64,000 bases of DNA from Paenibacillus sinopodophylli (GTDB lineage Bacteria > Bacillota > Bacilli > Paenibacillales > Paenibacillaceae), in NCBI RefSeq assembly GCF_005930355.1, contig NZ_VDBO01000001.1, positions 1,541,303-1,605,302 of the forward strand, written 5' to 3'. A program made the translations under genes and the position numbers. Shown one piece after another: positions 44,487 to 53,570 of this stretch (its first letter is position 1; each line of letters begins with the position of its first letter). A model generated the notes under the pieces. The model was not told the DNA's origin. It saw only the letters and a program-made list of their open reading frames with translations, and ran no database searches.

Positions 44487-46100
44487 TTATTTCGAGCTCA
44501 TTTTTTTGTATGCTTCAATACGCTCGTCCAAGATTGCTTGCCCACCGCTAGCCATGTAATCCTTCATCATCGCAGTGTAAGTAGCCTCGAACTGATCGGT
44601 TTTCACCATCGTCGCTTTCACGATGAACTCTTGGAACTTGTCAGCCAAACCATTGCCATATTTCGATTCTGCAGCGATTGGATGGTCGAAGCGAACAGGT
44701 GCAATCGGATCTGTGTTCGAAATCTCAACCGATTTACGCATTGCTGCTTGATATTCTGTAGGCGTCTGTGCAATATAAGCATCCGTGTTTTTCTTGTCAT
44801 CACCGGCAAATTTACCGTTAACGATTACAGCAAAGTCTCCGAAATTGTAAATTTTGTCGATCGCTTCCTGTGCAGCGTCTGGTTTAACAATTGGAACACC
44901 GTCTACGAGCGTAAAGTTTTCGCCTTCAATACCGAACTGGATGTCGAACAAATTCGTGCCCGATGCCATCCAATCCAAATATTTGATCGCTTCAACTGCA
45001 TGTGTGCTTGATTTCGGAATCATGACATACATCCCGTTCGGCGCATACGTTGGCTTAGCGAACTTGCCTTCCGAATTTGCGAATGCATCCAGTGGAGTCA
45101 TAACCGCACCCGGGACATTTGTTTGCAGGTTCTTGTACGTATTGTTTTGTGTAAAGTACAGCTCTCCCGCATCTTCACTATAGAAGCCTACACGTCCGCT
45201 TTGTACATCTTCCCAAAGCTGCTTCTTATCTTTATCAAGGCCGAAATCCTTACTGATCAAGCCTTCATTGTATAGCTTATTCATATATTGCAGCGCGTTC
45301 TTGAAACCCGGCAGCAGAGTCGGGAAGTCATTGGAACCAAGCTGTTGCGTCAATGTATATTTTTGCTCTTCTGTAAGCGGCTCGATGAACGACCACAATA
45401 GCGGCTCATATTGCGCAGAAGCAATGGTCATGCCTAGTGGAATCACTTTGCCACCTGTGTTGCCAGGGTCTTTCTCCTTGAATGCTTTCAAAGTATCGTA
45501 AAGCTGATCGCTGTTTTGTGGTGCTGGCAACCCCAGTTTATCCAACCAGTCCTGACGGACATAGGAAGCATATTTGCCTAGAACGAGACGTCTTCCAGGA
45601 ACAGCGAATTGTTCTCCGTTATATTGTCCGTAAGCTAGTGTATCCTCGCCTAGAAACTTCTTTAAATTAGGTCCATACTCATTAATTAGATCCGTCAGTT
45701 CTGTCAGACCGCCTTGCTCAGCATATCGATTGAAAGTTCCAGAGTCATAGGTGAACACAATATCCGGCACTTCCGTTCCGCTAGCCATCAATACATTAAG
45801 CTTCTGAATTTCTTCCGAACGAGGAACGGGTACGAATTGAACATCGATGTTGTTTGGTACACTGAATCTTTCTTTCACCAAGTTCGTCAAATAGCTATTC
45901 GTAATCGTATAGCCTGCTGGTGTATTGCCGCGATCGAACAGCTCTACTTTTAATGTAGAAGGCTTACTTGCGGCGTTGCCGCCTTCTGCGCTTGGCGATT
46001 CATTCTTAGATGAACAAGCCGTTAATAATACGCTAGAGATTACTGTAACCGCGACTCCCATACGTGCCAACTTTCCAAAACGGTTTCTCTCCATAACCAT
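44487..46100 (-). CDS. Extracellular sugar-binding lipoprotein (YtcQ/LplA-like)
   Basis: 537 residues. Lipoprotein signal VAVTVISSVLLTACSS, mature cysteine near residue 29, then an Asn/Ser/Gly-rich linker. The body is a type-1 solute-binding protein, ending with ILDERIEAYKKMSSK. There are two candidate ATGs (46100 and 46094) and no clean ribosome site, so the start is uncertain by two codons. It is the first gene of the import operon and is under a promoter with paired repeats. Confidence 0.9.
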   Translation of the reverse strand: MVMERNRFGKLARMGVAVTVISSVLLTACSSKNESPSAEGGNAASKPSTLKVELFDRGNTPAGYTITNSYLTNLVKERFSVPNNIDVQFVPVPRSEEIQKLNVLMASGTEVPDIVFTYDSGTFNRYAEQGGLTELTDLINEYGPNLKKFLGEDTLAYGQYNGEQFAVPGRRLVLGKYASYVRQDWLDKLGLPAPQNSDQLYDTLKAFKEKDPGNTGGKVIPLGMTIASAQYEPLLWSFIEPLTEEQKYTLTQQLGSNDFPTLLPGFKNALQYMNKLYNEGLISKDFGLDKDKKQLWEDVQSGRVGFYSEDAGELYFTQNNTYKNLQTNVPGAVMTPLDAFANSEGKFAKPTYAPNGMYVMIPKSSTHAVEAIKYLDWMASGTNLFDIQFGIEGENFTLVDGVPIVKPDAAQEAIDKIYNFGDFAVIVNGKFAGDDKKNTDAYIAQTPTEYQAAMRKSVEISNTDPIAPVRFDHPIAAESKYGNGLADKFQEFIVKATMVKTDQFEATYTAMMKDYMASGGQAILDERIEAYKKMSSK

Positions 46101-46258
46101 TCACCCAAACCCTTCTCTATATGAGTATTTGTATCATCGACTTCTGCAACCTTCACCGCAGCGTCTTGATGTCACCTATTATTACATGAAACTCGAAAAA
46201 CGAACAATAAACTAGATTCGCATCGAAATTTCTGTGTTTTTATGTAATTTTACCTGAC

Positions 46259-46293
46259 ATTATAAACGATTTTCGCAAAAGCAAACGATTTTC
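46259..46293 (-). promoter_or_regulatory. Activator-type promoter of the second sugar operon, with direct repeats
   Basis: On the minus strand a perfect TATAAT (46259-46264) lacks a -35 at 17 bp. Instead GAAAATCGTTT occurs twice (46264-46274 and 46283-46293), starts 19 bp apart, with the nearer copy touching the -10. Weak -35 plus two-turn direct repeats fits activation by an AraC-type protein, presumably the membrane AraC regulator encoded next door. Confidence 0.6.
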
Positions 46294-46310
46294 ATATACC
46301 TTTACAAAGA

Positions 46311-46356
46311 AAAACGTCCGTTGACCTACCTTTTCAGGTATTTTCACGGACGTTTT
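46311..46356 (-). terminator. Terminator after the membrane AraC regulator gene
   Basis: An 11-bp stem AAAACGTCCGT (46311-46321) with ACGGACGTTTT (46346-46356), T-run on the minus strand. It separates regulator transcripts from the import operon. Confidence 0.85.
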
Positions 46357-46375
46357 ATTTATATTCATGTTAGCT

Positions 46376-48676
46376 TTATTGCTCCGGTTTCATCTTGAGC
46401 TTGCGATAATCACCTGGTGTGACACCAACGATTCGTTTGAATACCCTTCCGAACGTAATGGAGTTAGCATACCCTACCTGAAGCGCAATATCTTGAATGG
46501 GACTACTGCTTCCTGCAAGCAGGTATTCCGCTCTTTGCACTCTAAGCTGCATAAGGAAATCAATAAATTTCATATCGAACTCTTCCTTGAACAAATAACT
46601 CGCATATTTGCCGGAGATTTGGAACCGATCACTCAAATGCTTTAGTGACAAATCCGGATTTGCGAAATTTTCTTCAATATAAACTTTCATTTCGCTAATC
46701 ATGGCGCGATAGCTTTTGGTTTCATTCACGGATACATAGATCCGATATAGCTCAGTCAGCCAGTTGAGCTGAACTTCTCGTACTTGGGATAAAGTAGATG
46801 TCTCTTCTAGCTCTGCTTCATAGAAACGCATGCTCGTTCCATCGAACGATTTGCGAATATTATCCGATAAATCTCCGATTTCCCGCTCCAGCATCTGCAT
46901 CAGTGCTTGCAGCAGCATTCGAATCTGCTCGTCCTTCATAGAATCCTTCTGGAAGGATTCGAACACGCTATCGAGCTTCGTACGCCAGCTCTCATCCGCA
47001 ACTCGGAAGTCACGTACAATTTCACTGAATACTTGCAAATACTTATAGGATTGCATCGCTGTTTTGTCAGGAAGCTCCTCACTCATGACAACCATATCCT
47101 GTCCGAGCGACAGCTTGTGCTGCAGAGCTGCATTCGCCGCTTGGCAGGATACCGGAATGGTCTCCCAGTCGTCAACAATAGCGCCAACGCCAATCGCCAG
47201 TGAAAGCCCCAAATTGTCGCTAACCCACCTAAGTCCATTATCTGCAAGCGTTCTGAGTGTTTCTTTGTTCACGCTCGAAGTATGATCCCATGCGATAATG
47301 ACGCCCATTCGGCTTCCGCTAATCCATTCGGACCAGCTGTGCATCATATCCTCCTCCGTAAACTCTTGGAATAGGTTCATGAGCGTAAATTTCAGCATGT
47401 TCTGATCCTTTAGCGAATAGTTTTTGCGGAAATCCCCATATTGATTGATTTCTGCAGCTATAAACACCAGCTTGCCCGGCTCAATCGGCATCGCTTCTAA
47501 TTGAAGCAATCTGTCCGCTAATGAGGCGAGCCTTTCACCCTCTAACAAATCTAGAAATAGCTGCCTTCGCTGTACGAGTAAATTCTCATGATGCTGCTGC
47601 TCATAGTGCATCGTCTGCTCGATCAGCTTCTCTAATGCGTGATCAATGACGACCAGCTCGCTGTTCGCCGCTACATTTCCTCCTTGGATTTGCAGCGCCT
47701 GAATCCGATTCATCATCACTTGAATCGGCCGGTAATTTTTCCGTGTAATGTATATGATATATATGGTGCCTAGCAACACCGTTATTATACCCACAATTAT
47801 CCATATATATGACACGACAGATACCCAAGCGAACAGCTGTCCTGCCCGAATGCCGCTCTCAAAAACCCAACCCGTATTCTCCGAACGAATGCGTGTTAAC
47901 ACATCACTATTCAGCTCTTGTTCACCGTGTGCCGCATAAACCAAACCGCCTTTTTCATTGACGATTCGCATAAACGATATTTGATTGTTCGTCATATCGT
48001 CTATCATGCGCTCAATGCCATGCATATTAATATTAACGACAACGATTCCTTCGGCGCCGAATGGGATCGGCAGCAGCTTATACATACTGATGACCCGGAT
48101 GGAGGCATCAGCGTTTTTTTGCTGAAAGGGGCGAACTGCACTCCAACTGGACGATTTGTGGTCAAGCAAGGCTTGCTCCAGAAATTTGCGGTCTGCGAAT
48201 AAATCCAGCGCCTTCAAACCACTTGATGTCAACACCTTCTCATCTAGCGCACGGTACAAATAAATCGAGTCAATTAAGTTATTCCGATCCAGCATGCCTT
48301 TCATTTCTTGAACCGTATCGTACAATCTGCTGCTGTCCTCCGCCTGATTGAAGCCGCTCAAAAAATCGTCATACACCTTATTCGTCTCCATCTCCTGGAG
48401 CACCGAAAGTTCTATTTCGACAAGTGAACGCTGCACCGTATCGACGATATACCCTGTTGAGATTTCATTCGCTTTTTTCGTCTCCGAGCGGGATAGCTCA
48501 CCTACGATAAGAAAGGATAAGAAAATAAGTATTGAAACCGTCAATAAAAATATGGGGAAATAAGAAAACATCATCCTGCTAGACCAATTCCTTCTCATCT
48601 CATCCCCCCGCGCCGACTCTTTCATCAATCGAGAGCGGCCAGCCGCAAGGTCATCAAATGAACCAATCGAAGCCAT
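46376..48676 (-). CDS. Membrane-bound AraC-family regulator with Cache-like sensor (YtdP type)
   Basis: 766 residues. Membrane helices at roughly 35-60 (FPIFLLTVSILIFLSFLIV) and 275-310 (IWIIVGIITVLLGTIYIIYI) enclose an extracellular sensor domain. A cytoplasmic linker follows, and two AraC helix-turn-helix motifs lie at about 660-760 (LSLKHLSDRFQISGKYASYLF, then PIQDIALQVGYANSITFGRVF). It joins sensing and DNA binding in one protein, the one-component counterpart of YesM/YesN. It lies immediately upstream of the import operon that it probably activates. Its ATG overlaps the MFS stop as TAATG. Confidence 0.9.
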   Translation of the reverse strand: MASIGSFDDLAAGRSRLMKESARGDEMRRNWSSRMMFSYFPIFLLTVSILIFLSFLIVGELSRSETKKANEISTGYIVDTVQRSLVEIELSVLQEMETNKVYDDFLSGFNQAEDSSRLYDTVQEMKGMLDRNNLIDSIYLYRALDEKVLTSSGLKALDLFADRKFLEQALLDHKSSSWSAVRPFQQKNADASIRVISMYKLLPIPFGAEGIVVVNINMHGIERMIDDMTNNQISFMRIVNEKGGLVYAAHGEQELNSDVLTRIRSENTGWVFESGIRAGQLFAWVSVVSYIWIIVGIITVLLGTIYIIYITRKNYRPIQVMMNRIQALQIQGGNVAANSELVVIDHALEKLIEQTMHYEQQHHENLLVQRRQLFLDLLEGERLASLADRLLQLEAMPIEPGKLVFIAAEINQYGDFRKNYSLKDQNMLKFTLMNLFQEFTEEDMMHSWSEWISGSRMGVIIAWDHTSSVNKETLRTLADNGLRWVSDNLGLSLAIGVGAIVDDWETIPVSCQAANAALQHKLSLGQDMVVMSEELPDKTAMQSYKYLQVFSEIVRDFRVADESWRTKLDSVFESFQKDSMKDEQIRMLLQALMQMLEREIGDLSDNIRKSFDGTSMRFYEAELEETSTLSQVREVQLNWLTELYRIYVSVNETKSYRAMISEMKVYIEENFANPDLSLKHLSDRFQISGKYASYLFKEEFDMKFIDFLMQLRVQRAEYLLAGSSSPIQDIALQVGYANSITFGRVFKRIVGVTPGDYRKLKMKPEQ

Positions 48677-49869
48677 TAAACGAGACTGCTCGCTCTCTTA
48701 TTCACCCAATATAGCATGACTACCCCGATTAAGGCACTGATTGTACACGCCAAATACATCATTTCGGGTCCACCTGCATGGAATAGATAACCGTTCAACA
48801 GATTGCCGACAATTCCGCCTAAGCCGACAAAAACCATGTTAAACAAGCTTTGCCCCGTTGCCTGCATCTGTTTGCCAGATGCTGCTGCTACATACTCAAC
48901 AGCGGCCACATAAAACAAACCGAAGGACAAGCCATGCAAAGCTTGAATACCGATCATGACCGAGGGTATTGGAAACAGCCACTGAATCGCCCAGCGAAGT
49001 GCATAAGCAAGCGCTGCGAGTACAAGTGTTTTTTCGCGCCCAATTCTGCCCACTACCTTGGCGGCTAGCAGCATAGAAGGAACATTGGTCATGGATGCTA
49101 ATAGCAGTGCCACTCCCACCATAGAATAGCTTCCCCCAGCTTGTTGAAAAGATAACACGAAAAAAGAGTTATATGCCGTCAACGTTTGATTCACAAAAAA
49201 ACAGGCAACTAGAAAAATAACAAAATTGCGGTTGCTGAGCAGTTTCTTGAATCCTTCGGACAGTGATACCGCCGACTTATAATTTTCGGATTGACCTGCA
49301 ATGGATAATACAGTGATCGCACCTGCCGTACTAAACAAGAGGAATGGCATCCATAATTGCGTAATCTCGAAATGTGATAAATAAAGCCCGCCGGCATATC
49401 CTCCAAGTGCCGTCCCCAAGCTTCCTAAGCTGCGAATCGTGCCGTAAGAGGTACAGGCGTTCCGTGCTGCCGTAACCGCGTAAGAGTCAGCGATTGGGCT
49501 CTGTGTCACTTGAAATATAATTGAAATCGTATAGACCAGCACCATAATGGCAAATAGTTTGACACTATAGAAATAGCCAAGAATAGACGGCACTGAAATG
49601 CTGAGAATAAGCACAAGCTTCGTCTGACGGAATCGATCCACCATCAGCCCCCATATCGGTTGAACGATAATCGATAATAACGTTCCTATTGCCATCATAA
49701 CGCCAACATCACCGGCTGACATGCCTTGGTGTACAAACAAGGTGGTTAAATACGGGTTGAACATTCCTCCTGCTAATCCTGTAAATAAGTACAGCATGCG
49801 AAGCTTTAACAGTACAGCTCTCGCCTCTCCTTTAACAACCGGCGAATCCAACGCCAATGACTTATCCAT
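48676..49869 (-). CDS. MFS transporter (sugar or oligosaccharide permease-like)
   Basis: 397 residues, twelve membrane helices, of the MFS_1-like/LacY-related group (YLFTGLAGGMFNPYLTTLFVHQGMSAGDVGVMM; PIWGLMVDRFRQTKL loop motif). Substrate unknown. It is translationally coupled to the membrane AraC regulator downstream, so transport and sensing may be linked. It follows the ROK gene by about 70 bases. Confidence 0.85.
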   Translation of the reverse strand: MDKSLALDSPVVKGEARAVLLKLRMLYLFTGLAGGMFNPYLTTLFVHQGMSAGDVGVMMAIGTLLSIIVQPIWGLMVDRFRQTKLVLILSISVPSILGYFYSVKLFAIMVLVYTISIIFQVTQSPIADSYAVTAARNACTSYGTIRSLGSLGTALGGYAGGLYLSHFEITQLWMPFLLFSTAGAITVLSIAGQSENYKSAVSLSEGFKKLLSNRNFVIFLVACFFVNQTLTAYNSFFVLSFQQAGGSYSMVGVALLLASMTNVPSMLLAAKVVGRIGREKTLVLAALAYALRWAIQWLFPIPSVMIGIQALHGLSFGLFYVAAVEYVAAASGKQMQATGQSLFNMVFVGLGGIVGNLLNGYLFHAGGPEMMYLACTISALIGVVMLYWVNKRASSLV

Positions 49870-49938
49870 GAAGTTGATCTTCCTTTTCTGTATATTGGCT
49901 TGACCCCATCATGTTTTCTCTATTTGTATGTTTTCTAT

Positions 49939-51114
49939 TTATAGTTGTCCTATTTCATTTCTGATTTGCTCATAAGCTTTTGTCACAGCGATGTTGACAG
50001 CACCCAACGCCACTGCCGTTTCGCCCAGAGCTGAACCAGTAAGTACTGGTCGGATCGGGAATAGCGGGTCTACCAGCTTCTCCAGCACCGGAATCAACAC
50101 ATCCGCATGCTGCCCAATCTCACCTCCTAGAACGATCAGCTCTGGTGCCAGAATGGTCGTTAAATTATGAATGGCCATCGCAAGCTGCTCACAATAGCTT
50201 GCGATAATCGAGAGAGCCGCTTCGTCGCCGAATCGGGCAGCATCGAATAGCCTAACAGTTGTCAGCGTAGTATGTCCGCGAAGCATAGACGGCTGTTCGT
50301 TGTCCATTAACTGTTTCGCTGCAAGCTTAAGCAAGCCTTCCGAAGACAATAGCTCTTCAACGCGACCCTCTCTACCCAGCCTCATATGCCCAATTTCACC
50401 TGCTGCACCGCCGAGACCTCTGACCAAATATCCATTCATCACCAGTCCAGCACCAACGCCAGAGCCTATGGACAAGTAAACGAAATGAGAATTTCGAGCA
50501 GCTGCTCCGCTGCTTTTCTCAGCCATTGTCGCTAAATTAACATCGTTCTCGATCAGTACATGAGCTGGAAACGTTCGTTCAAGCGACTCTCGGGAGAAAG
50601 CATGCTCATACGCCGCTAAATCCGTTACGATTAGTGACGCTTCTCCTGACTCAGGAACGATGACTGCGGGAAGTGCGACAGAAACATAAGGAACTTTGCT
50701 CCAATCCGCACCATGCCGGGAAACCATCCACTCTACCTTCTCACGCAATACTTGCAAAAACAGCTCTGGCTGCATCTGATTTAATTCGAGCTCCTCATAA
50801 TCGAGCAGTGAACCGTCTGGACGTGAGAACGCTATGCGTGCTAGGCGATCGTTCAATTCAATACCGCAAATGAAATAAGCAGAATAATTAAATTCAAGCA
50901 TCGTCGCTTTGCGTCCCTGTGCATTCTCCCCTCGGCCTACTTCCTTTATTAATGCCTTATCCATTAGTCTTTGAACCGACGTCGATACCGTTGGCTTGCT
51001 TAGCTCCGCGATCCGGCTGACCTCCGCTCTTGATATTCGCCCTTGACGAAAAATAATATCCAATATAAATTGGTCATTTAACCCTCTTATATATTGCGAA
51101 TCTCCTTTTTGCAT
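49939..51114 (-). CDS. ROK-family transcriptional regulator (XylR/NagC-like)
   Basis: About 391 residues from the ATG at 51114. The N-terminal winged helix (RISRAEVSRIAELSKPTVSTSVQRLM) is followed by a ROK sugar-kinase-like domain: VGAGLVMNGYLVRGLGGAAGEIGHM and a second GGEIG. The zinc-site CxCGxxGCxE motif of ROK kinases is missing, which is usual for those repressors that do not phosphorylate sugars. The ribosome site is awkward: AGGAGGGG lies 14 bases upstream of this ATG and too close to a GTG at 51129. A palindrome overlaps the upstream region, so autoregulation is likely. Confidence 0.88.
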   Translation of the reverse strand: MQKGDSQYIRGLNDQFILDIIFRQGRISRAEVSRIAELSKPTVSTSVQRLMDKALIKEVGRGENAQGRKATMLEFNYSAYFICGIELNDRLARIAFSRPDGSLLDYEELELNQMQPELFLQVLREKVEWMVSRHGADWSKVPYVSVALPAVIVPESGEASLIVTDLAAYEHAFSRESLERTFPAHVLIENDVNLATMAEKSSGAAARNSHFVYLSIGSGVGAGLVMNGYLVRGLGGAAGEIGHMRLGREGRVEELLSSEGLLKLAAKQLMDNEQPSMLRGHTTLTTVRLFDAARFGDEAALSIIASYCEQLAMAIHNLTTILAPELIVLGGEIGQHADVLIPVLEKLVDPLFPIRPVLTGSALGETAVALGAVNIAVTKAYEQIRNEIGQL

Positions 51115-51138
51115 ACCTCTAAATAACACCCCTCCTAA

Positions 51139-51159
51139 TTAGTAAGTTAGCTTAACTAA
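51139..51159. promoter_or_regulatory. Candidate ROK repressor operator
   Basis: An imperfect 21-bp inverted repeat with outer arms TTAGT and ACTAA and an inner AGTTA/TAACT pair, just upstream of the ROK gene's ribosome site. XylR-type operators have the same TTAGT...ACTAA outline. Confidence 0.55.
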
Positions 51160-51223
51160 TTATATATAAAGCTATTATAATCAGCCTTTTGAACAGCAGT
51201 CAATCAAAATATCCATATACAAA

Positions 51224-51259
51224 TGAAAGCCTTTCCTTATTAAAAAGGAAAGGCTTTCA
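51224..51259 (-). terminator. Terminator after the HemD-like gene
   Basis: A perfect 15-bp stem TGAAAGCCTTTCCTT (51224-51238) with its complement (51245-51259) and a 6-base loop. It ends minus-strand transcription from the gene at 51307-52122. Confidence 0.82.
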
Positions 51260-51306
51260 TCATTTTTTATTGCTTACATAAGTCTCTTATGCTGCAAAAA
51301 CAGCCT

Positions 51307-52122
51307 TTACAACTGCTCATAATAACGAACGATCTCGATGATAAGAGCACCCATTCGTTCGATTTCTGGCACAACGATACGTTTAACACCGTATTCGCTC
51401 AGCGCTTCAGCCGTAACCTTGCCGACAGCTGCCGCAACAACGTGATTCTCGAAGATTTCAAGCAATTGCTCCTTGGTGCCCGATTGTGCAGCATGCCGGA
51501 ACAAATAATGCACTTGTACAGCCGTGGTGAAGCAAATCGTATCCACTGCTGCATCGAAGAGTTCTTTCATTAATAAAGCTAACGTATCTGATTCAGGCGG
51601 GACATGTCTATAAGGCAGCACCGAAACGACAGCAGCAGCGCCTTTCTCCTCTAAGAAACGAACCAGCTCCGGAGCTGGTTCACCATGCAGTTGAATCCAT
51701 ACTCGCTGACCTGTAAAGTCGAACTTATCCAAATTCCCCATTAGCCCATGCATCGTGCCGTCATCGTCACTGACGATTGCCTTCAGTCCAGCTCGCTTCA
51801 TAAAGGCAGATGTTTTGTAGCCCCTTGTCGCAATGCTAGCCTCAGACAATCTTTCTCTTACCGCATCACCGATGCTTAACTTATCCGCAGCCCCAACCAA
51901 GCTGTCTGATCCCATACCTGTCGTCAGAATGACCCAGTCTGCTCCATCAGCCGCAAATGTCCGCAGAGGCTCCTCAAGCTGTTCCTCCTCGAACATAGTT
52001 AAACCTTGCAGAGAACGTGTAATTGGAATACCGCCCTGCTTTTCTATAATTAAACTCATCTCATCGGTTTTCCGTGAACCGGCAATAACGATTCGTTTTC
52101 CTTGCAACCCATTAGTCCCCAT
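51307..52122 (-). CDS. Uroporphyrinogen-III synthase-like (HemD) protein
   Basis: 271 residues with the two-domain HemD fold: GKRIVIAGSRKTDEMSLIIEKQGG, DWVILTTGMGSDSL, FTGQRVWIQLHGEPAPELVRFLEEKGA, and TICFTTAVQVHYLFRHA. HemD closes the tetrapyrrole ring D inverted. Here it is not in a hem operon. Paralogues of this kind exist next to nitrite or sirohaem genes, but nothing of that sort is nearby, so its physiological role is uncertain. Confidence 0.82.
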   Translation of the reverse strand: MGTNGLQGKRIVIAGSRKTDEMSLIIEKQGGIPITRSLQGLTMFEEEQLEEPLRTFAADGADWVILTTGMGSDSLVGAADKLSIGDAVRERLSEASIATRGYKTSAFMKRAGLKAIVSDDDGTMHGLMGNLDKFDFTGQRVWIQLHGEPAPELVRFLEEKGAAAVVSVLPYRHVPPESDTLALLMKELFDAAVDTICFTTAVQVHYLFRHAAQSGTKEQLLEIFENHVVAAAVGKVTAEALSEYGVKRIVVPEIERMGALIIEIVRYYEQL

Positions 52123-52217
52123 GATCTTCCAGCCACCGTACTTTCGCTATATTAGCCTTAGCCGAATTCATTATACCAACTGAAGCCGCAATACGCATCC
52201 TTTATGTCATATTTATG

Positions 52218-53297
52218 TTAGGCATTTTCCCATTGCTCTCTGAAAAACAGATCATACACCTTGCGATATATGATTTTTAGAATCATATAGACCGGTATAA
52301 TGAGCAGAATACCTAATATTCCCGCAATATCACCACCGACGAGAACCAATATAATGGTTGTCAGCGGATGAATATCAAGCTGCTTGCCGAACACATAAGG
52401 GGCGACCAGATTATCTTGAATTTGCTGAGCAATCGTAATAATAACAATCGACCAGATCGCAATTGAAGGTGACTCAATAAAACCAATGATAACGATTGGT
52501 ACGGAAGACAGGAATGATCCGATGAAAGGAATAAAGTTCAGAATAACGGCAACAACCGTCAGTAACAAGGCATAGGGCAAATCAATAAATAGGAATCCGA
52601 TATACATCAGTATGCCGAGCGCAACATTCACAATCACTCGACCCACAATGAAATTGCTGAGCATATGGTCAATATCCCCCATCACCTCAGTCCCGTCACT
52701 TCGAAACCGCTTCGGAATAAAGCGGACAATCTGCTCTCCGAACTTTCCGCCTTCCTTCAGCATGTAGAATAATAAGATAGGGAATGTAATTAATACAATC
52801 GCGAAATTAGAAAAAAACGTAAACATGCCTGATAAATAATCGGTTAGAAGTGTAAAGCCCCGATTCAAATATTCAGTCAGCTTGGAGAGTGGATTCGAAT
52901 TCTCCGGCAGAAACGTTGAGATGAAGCCGTTATGCTCAAGCTCAGCTACCTGCTCGCTCAAGGTAGTGAATAAGCTTGGTGCATTCTCAACTAAGTTCAC
53001 CAATTGGGTGCGCAATGAAGGCCAGACAATGATGCTGAAGCCTACCGTGATGACGGCGAAAGCCAAATAAATAAGCAAAACAGCCAAGGTCCGGTTAACC
53101 TTGTGGCGTTCCATCACATTGACTAGAGGCCTCAGCAAATAATAGAAAAAACTCGCCAGCATCAGTGGGATAATAATCATGCTGAACAACGAGAATATTG
53201 GCCTGAATATAAAATCGACACGCGACCCCAAGTAAACAATAATGAGCATTAATATAATCGTGATACACCAACGGATAAAGCGGTTATGTCTAGCCAT
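52218..53297 (-). CDS. AI-2E family transporter (membrane protein)
   Basis: 359 residues from the ATG at 53297, which has AGAAGG 7 bases upstream. About seven to eight membrane helices, with LYFYYLLRPLVNVMERH-like opening region and conserved LNFIPFIGSFLSSVPIVIIGF and DNLVAPYVFGKQLDIHPLTTIILVLVGG. The family's members move quite different substrates (autoinducer-2 claims, Na+/H+ exchange), so the cargo is open. It is a single gene, lying between hemD-like and fabF genes. Confidence 0.88.
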   Translation of the reverse strand: MARHNRFIRWCITIILMLIIVYLGSRVDFIFRPIFSLFSMIIIPLMLASFFYYLLRPLVNVMERHKVNRTLAVLLIYLAFAVITVGFSIIVWPSLRTQLVNLVENAPSLFTTLSEQVAELEHNGFISTFLPENSNPLSKLTEYLNRGFTLLTDYLSGMFTFFSNFAIVLITFPILLFYMLKEGGKFGEQIVRFIPKRFRSDGTEVMGDIDHMLSNFIVGRVIVNVALGILMYIGFLFIDLPYALLLTVVAVILNFIPFIGSFLSSVPIVIIGFIESPSIAIWSIVIITIAQQIQDNLVAPYVFGKQLDIHPLTTIILVLVGGDIAGILGILLIIPVYMILKIIYRKVYDLFFREQWENA

Positions 53298-53433
53298 ACG
53301 CGCACCTTCTTCTCTCATTTGAATAGGCCTGGCTTACTAATCTTCCGGTTGCAGCAAGCCTTATCGCCTACGCCTACATAGGTTACGTACCTTTTACCCT
53401 CTGCTGTCGATGGTGAAACGTTACTATAAAAAC

Positions 53434-53477
53434 AGACCGCCGCAGAAGCCGTTTGAAGTGCTCCACTGCGGCGGTCT
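53434..53477 (-). terminator. Terminator after fabF
   Basis: A 12-bp stem AGACCGCCGCAG (53434-53445) with CTGCGGCGGTCT (53466-53477), T-rich on the minus strand. About 95 bases after the fabF stop. Confidence 0.82.
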
Positions 53478-53570
53478 ATTATAGGTTTATTCTAAAAACA
53501 GTTTCTCCGCATCATCCAGAGCCAGGCTATGTCCGATTGAAGAATAATCAAACTGCTTATTCCAATGCTT

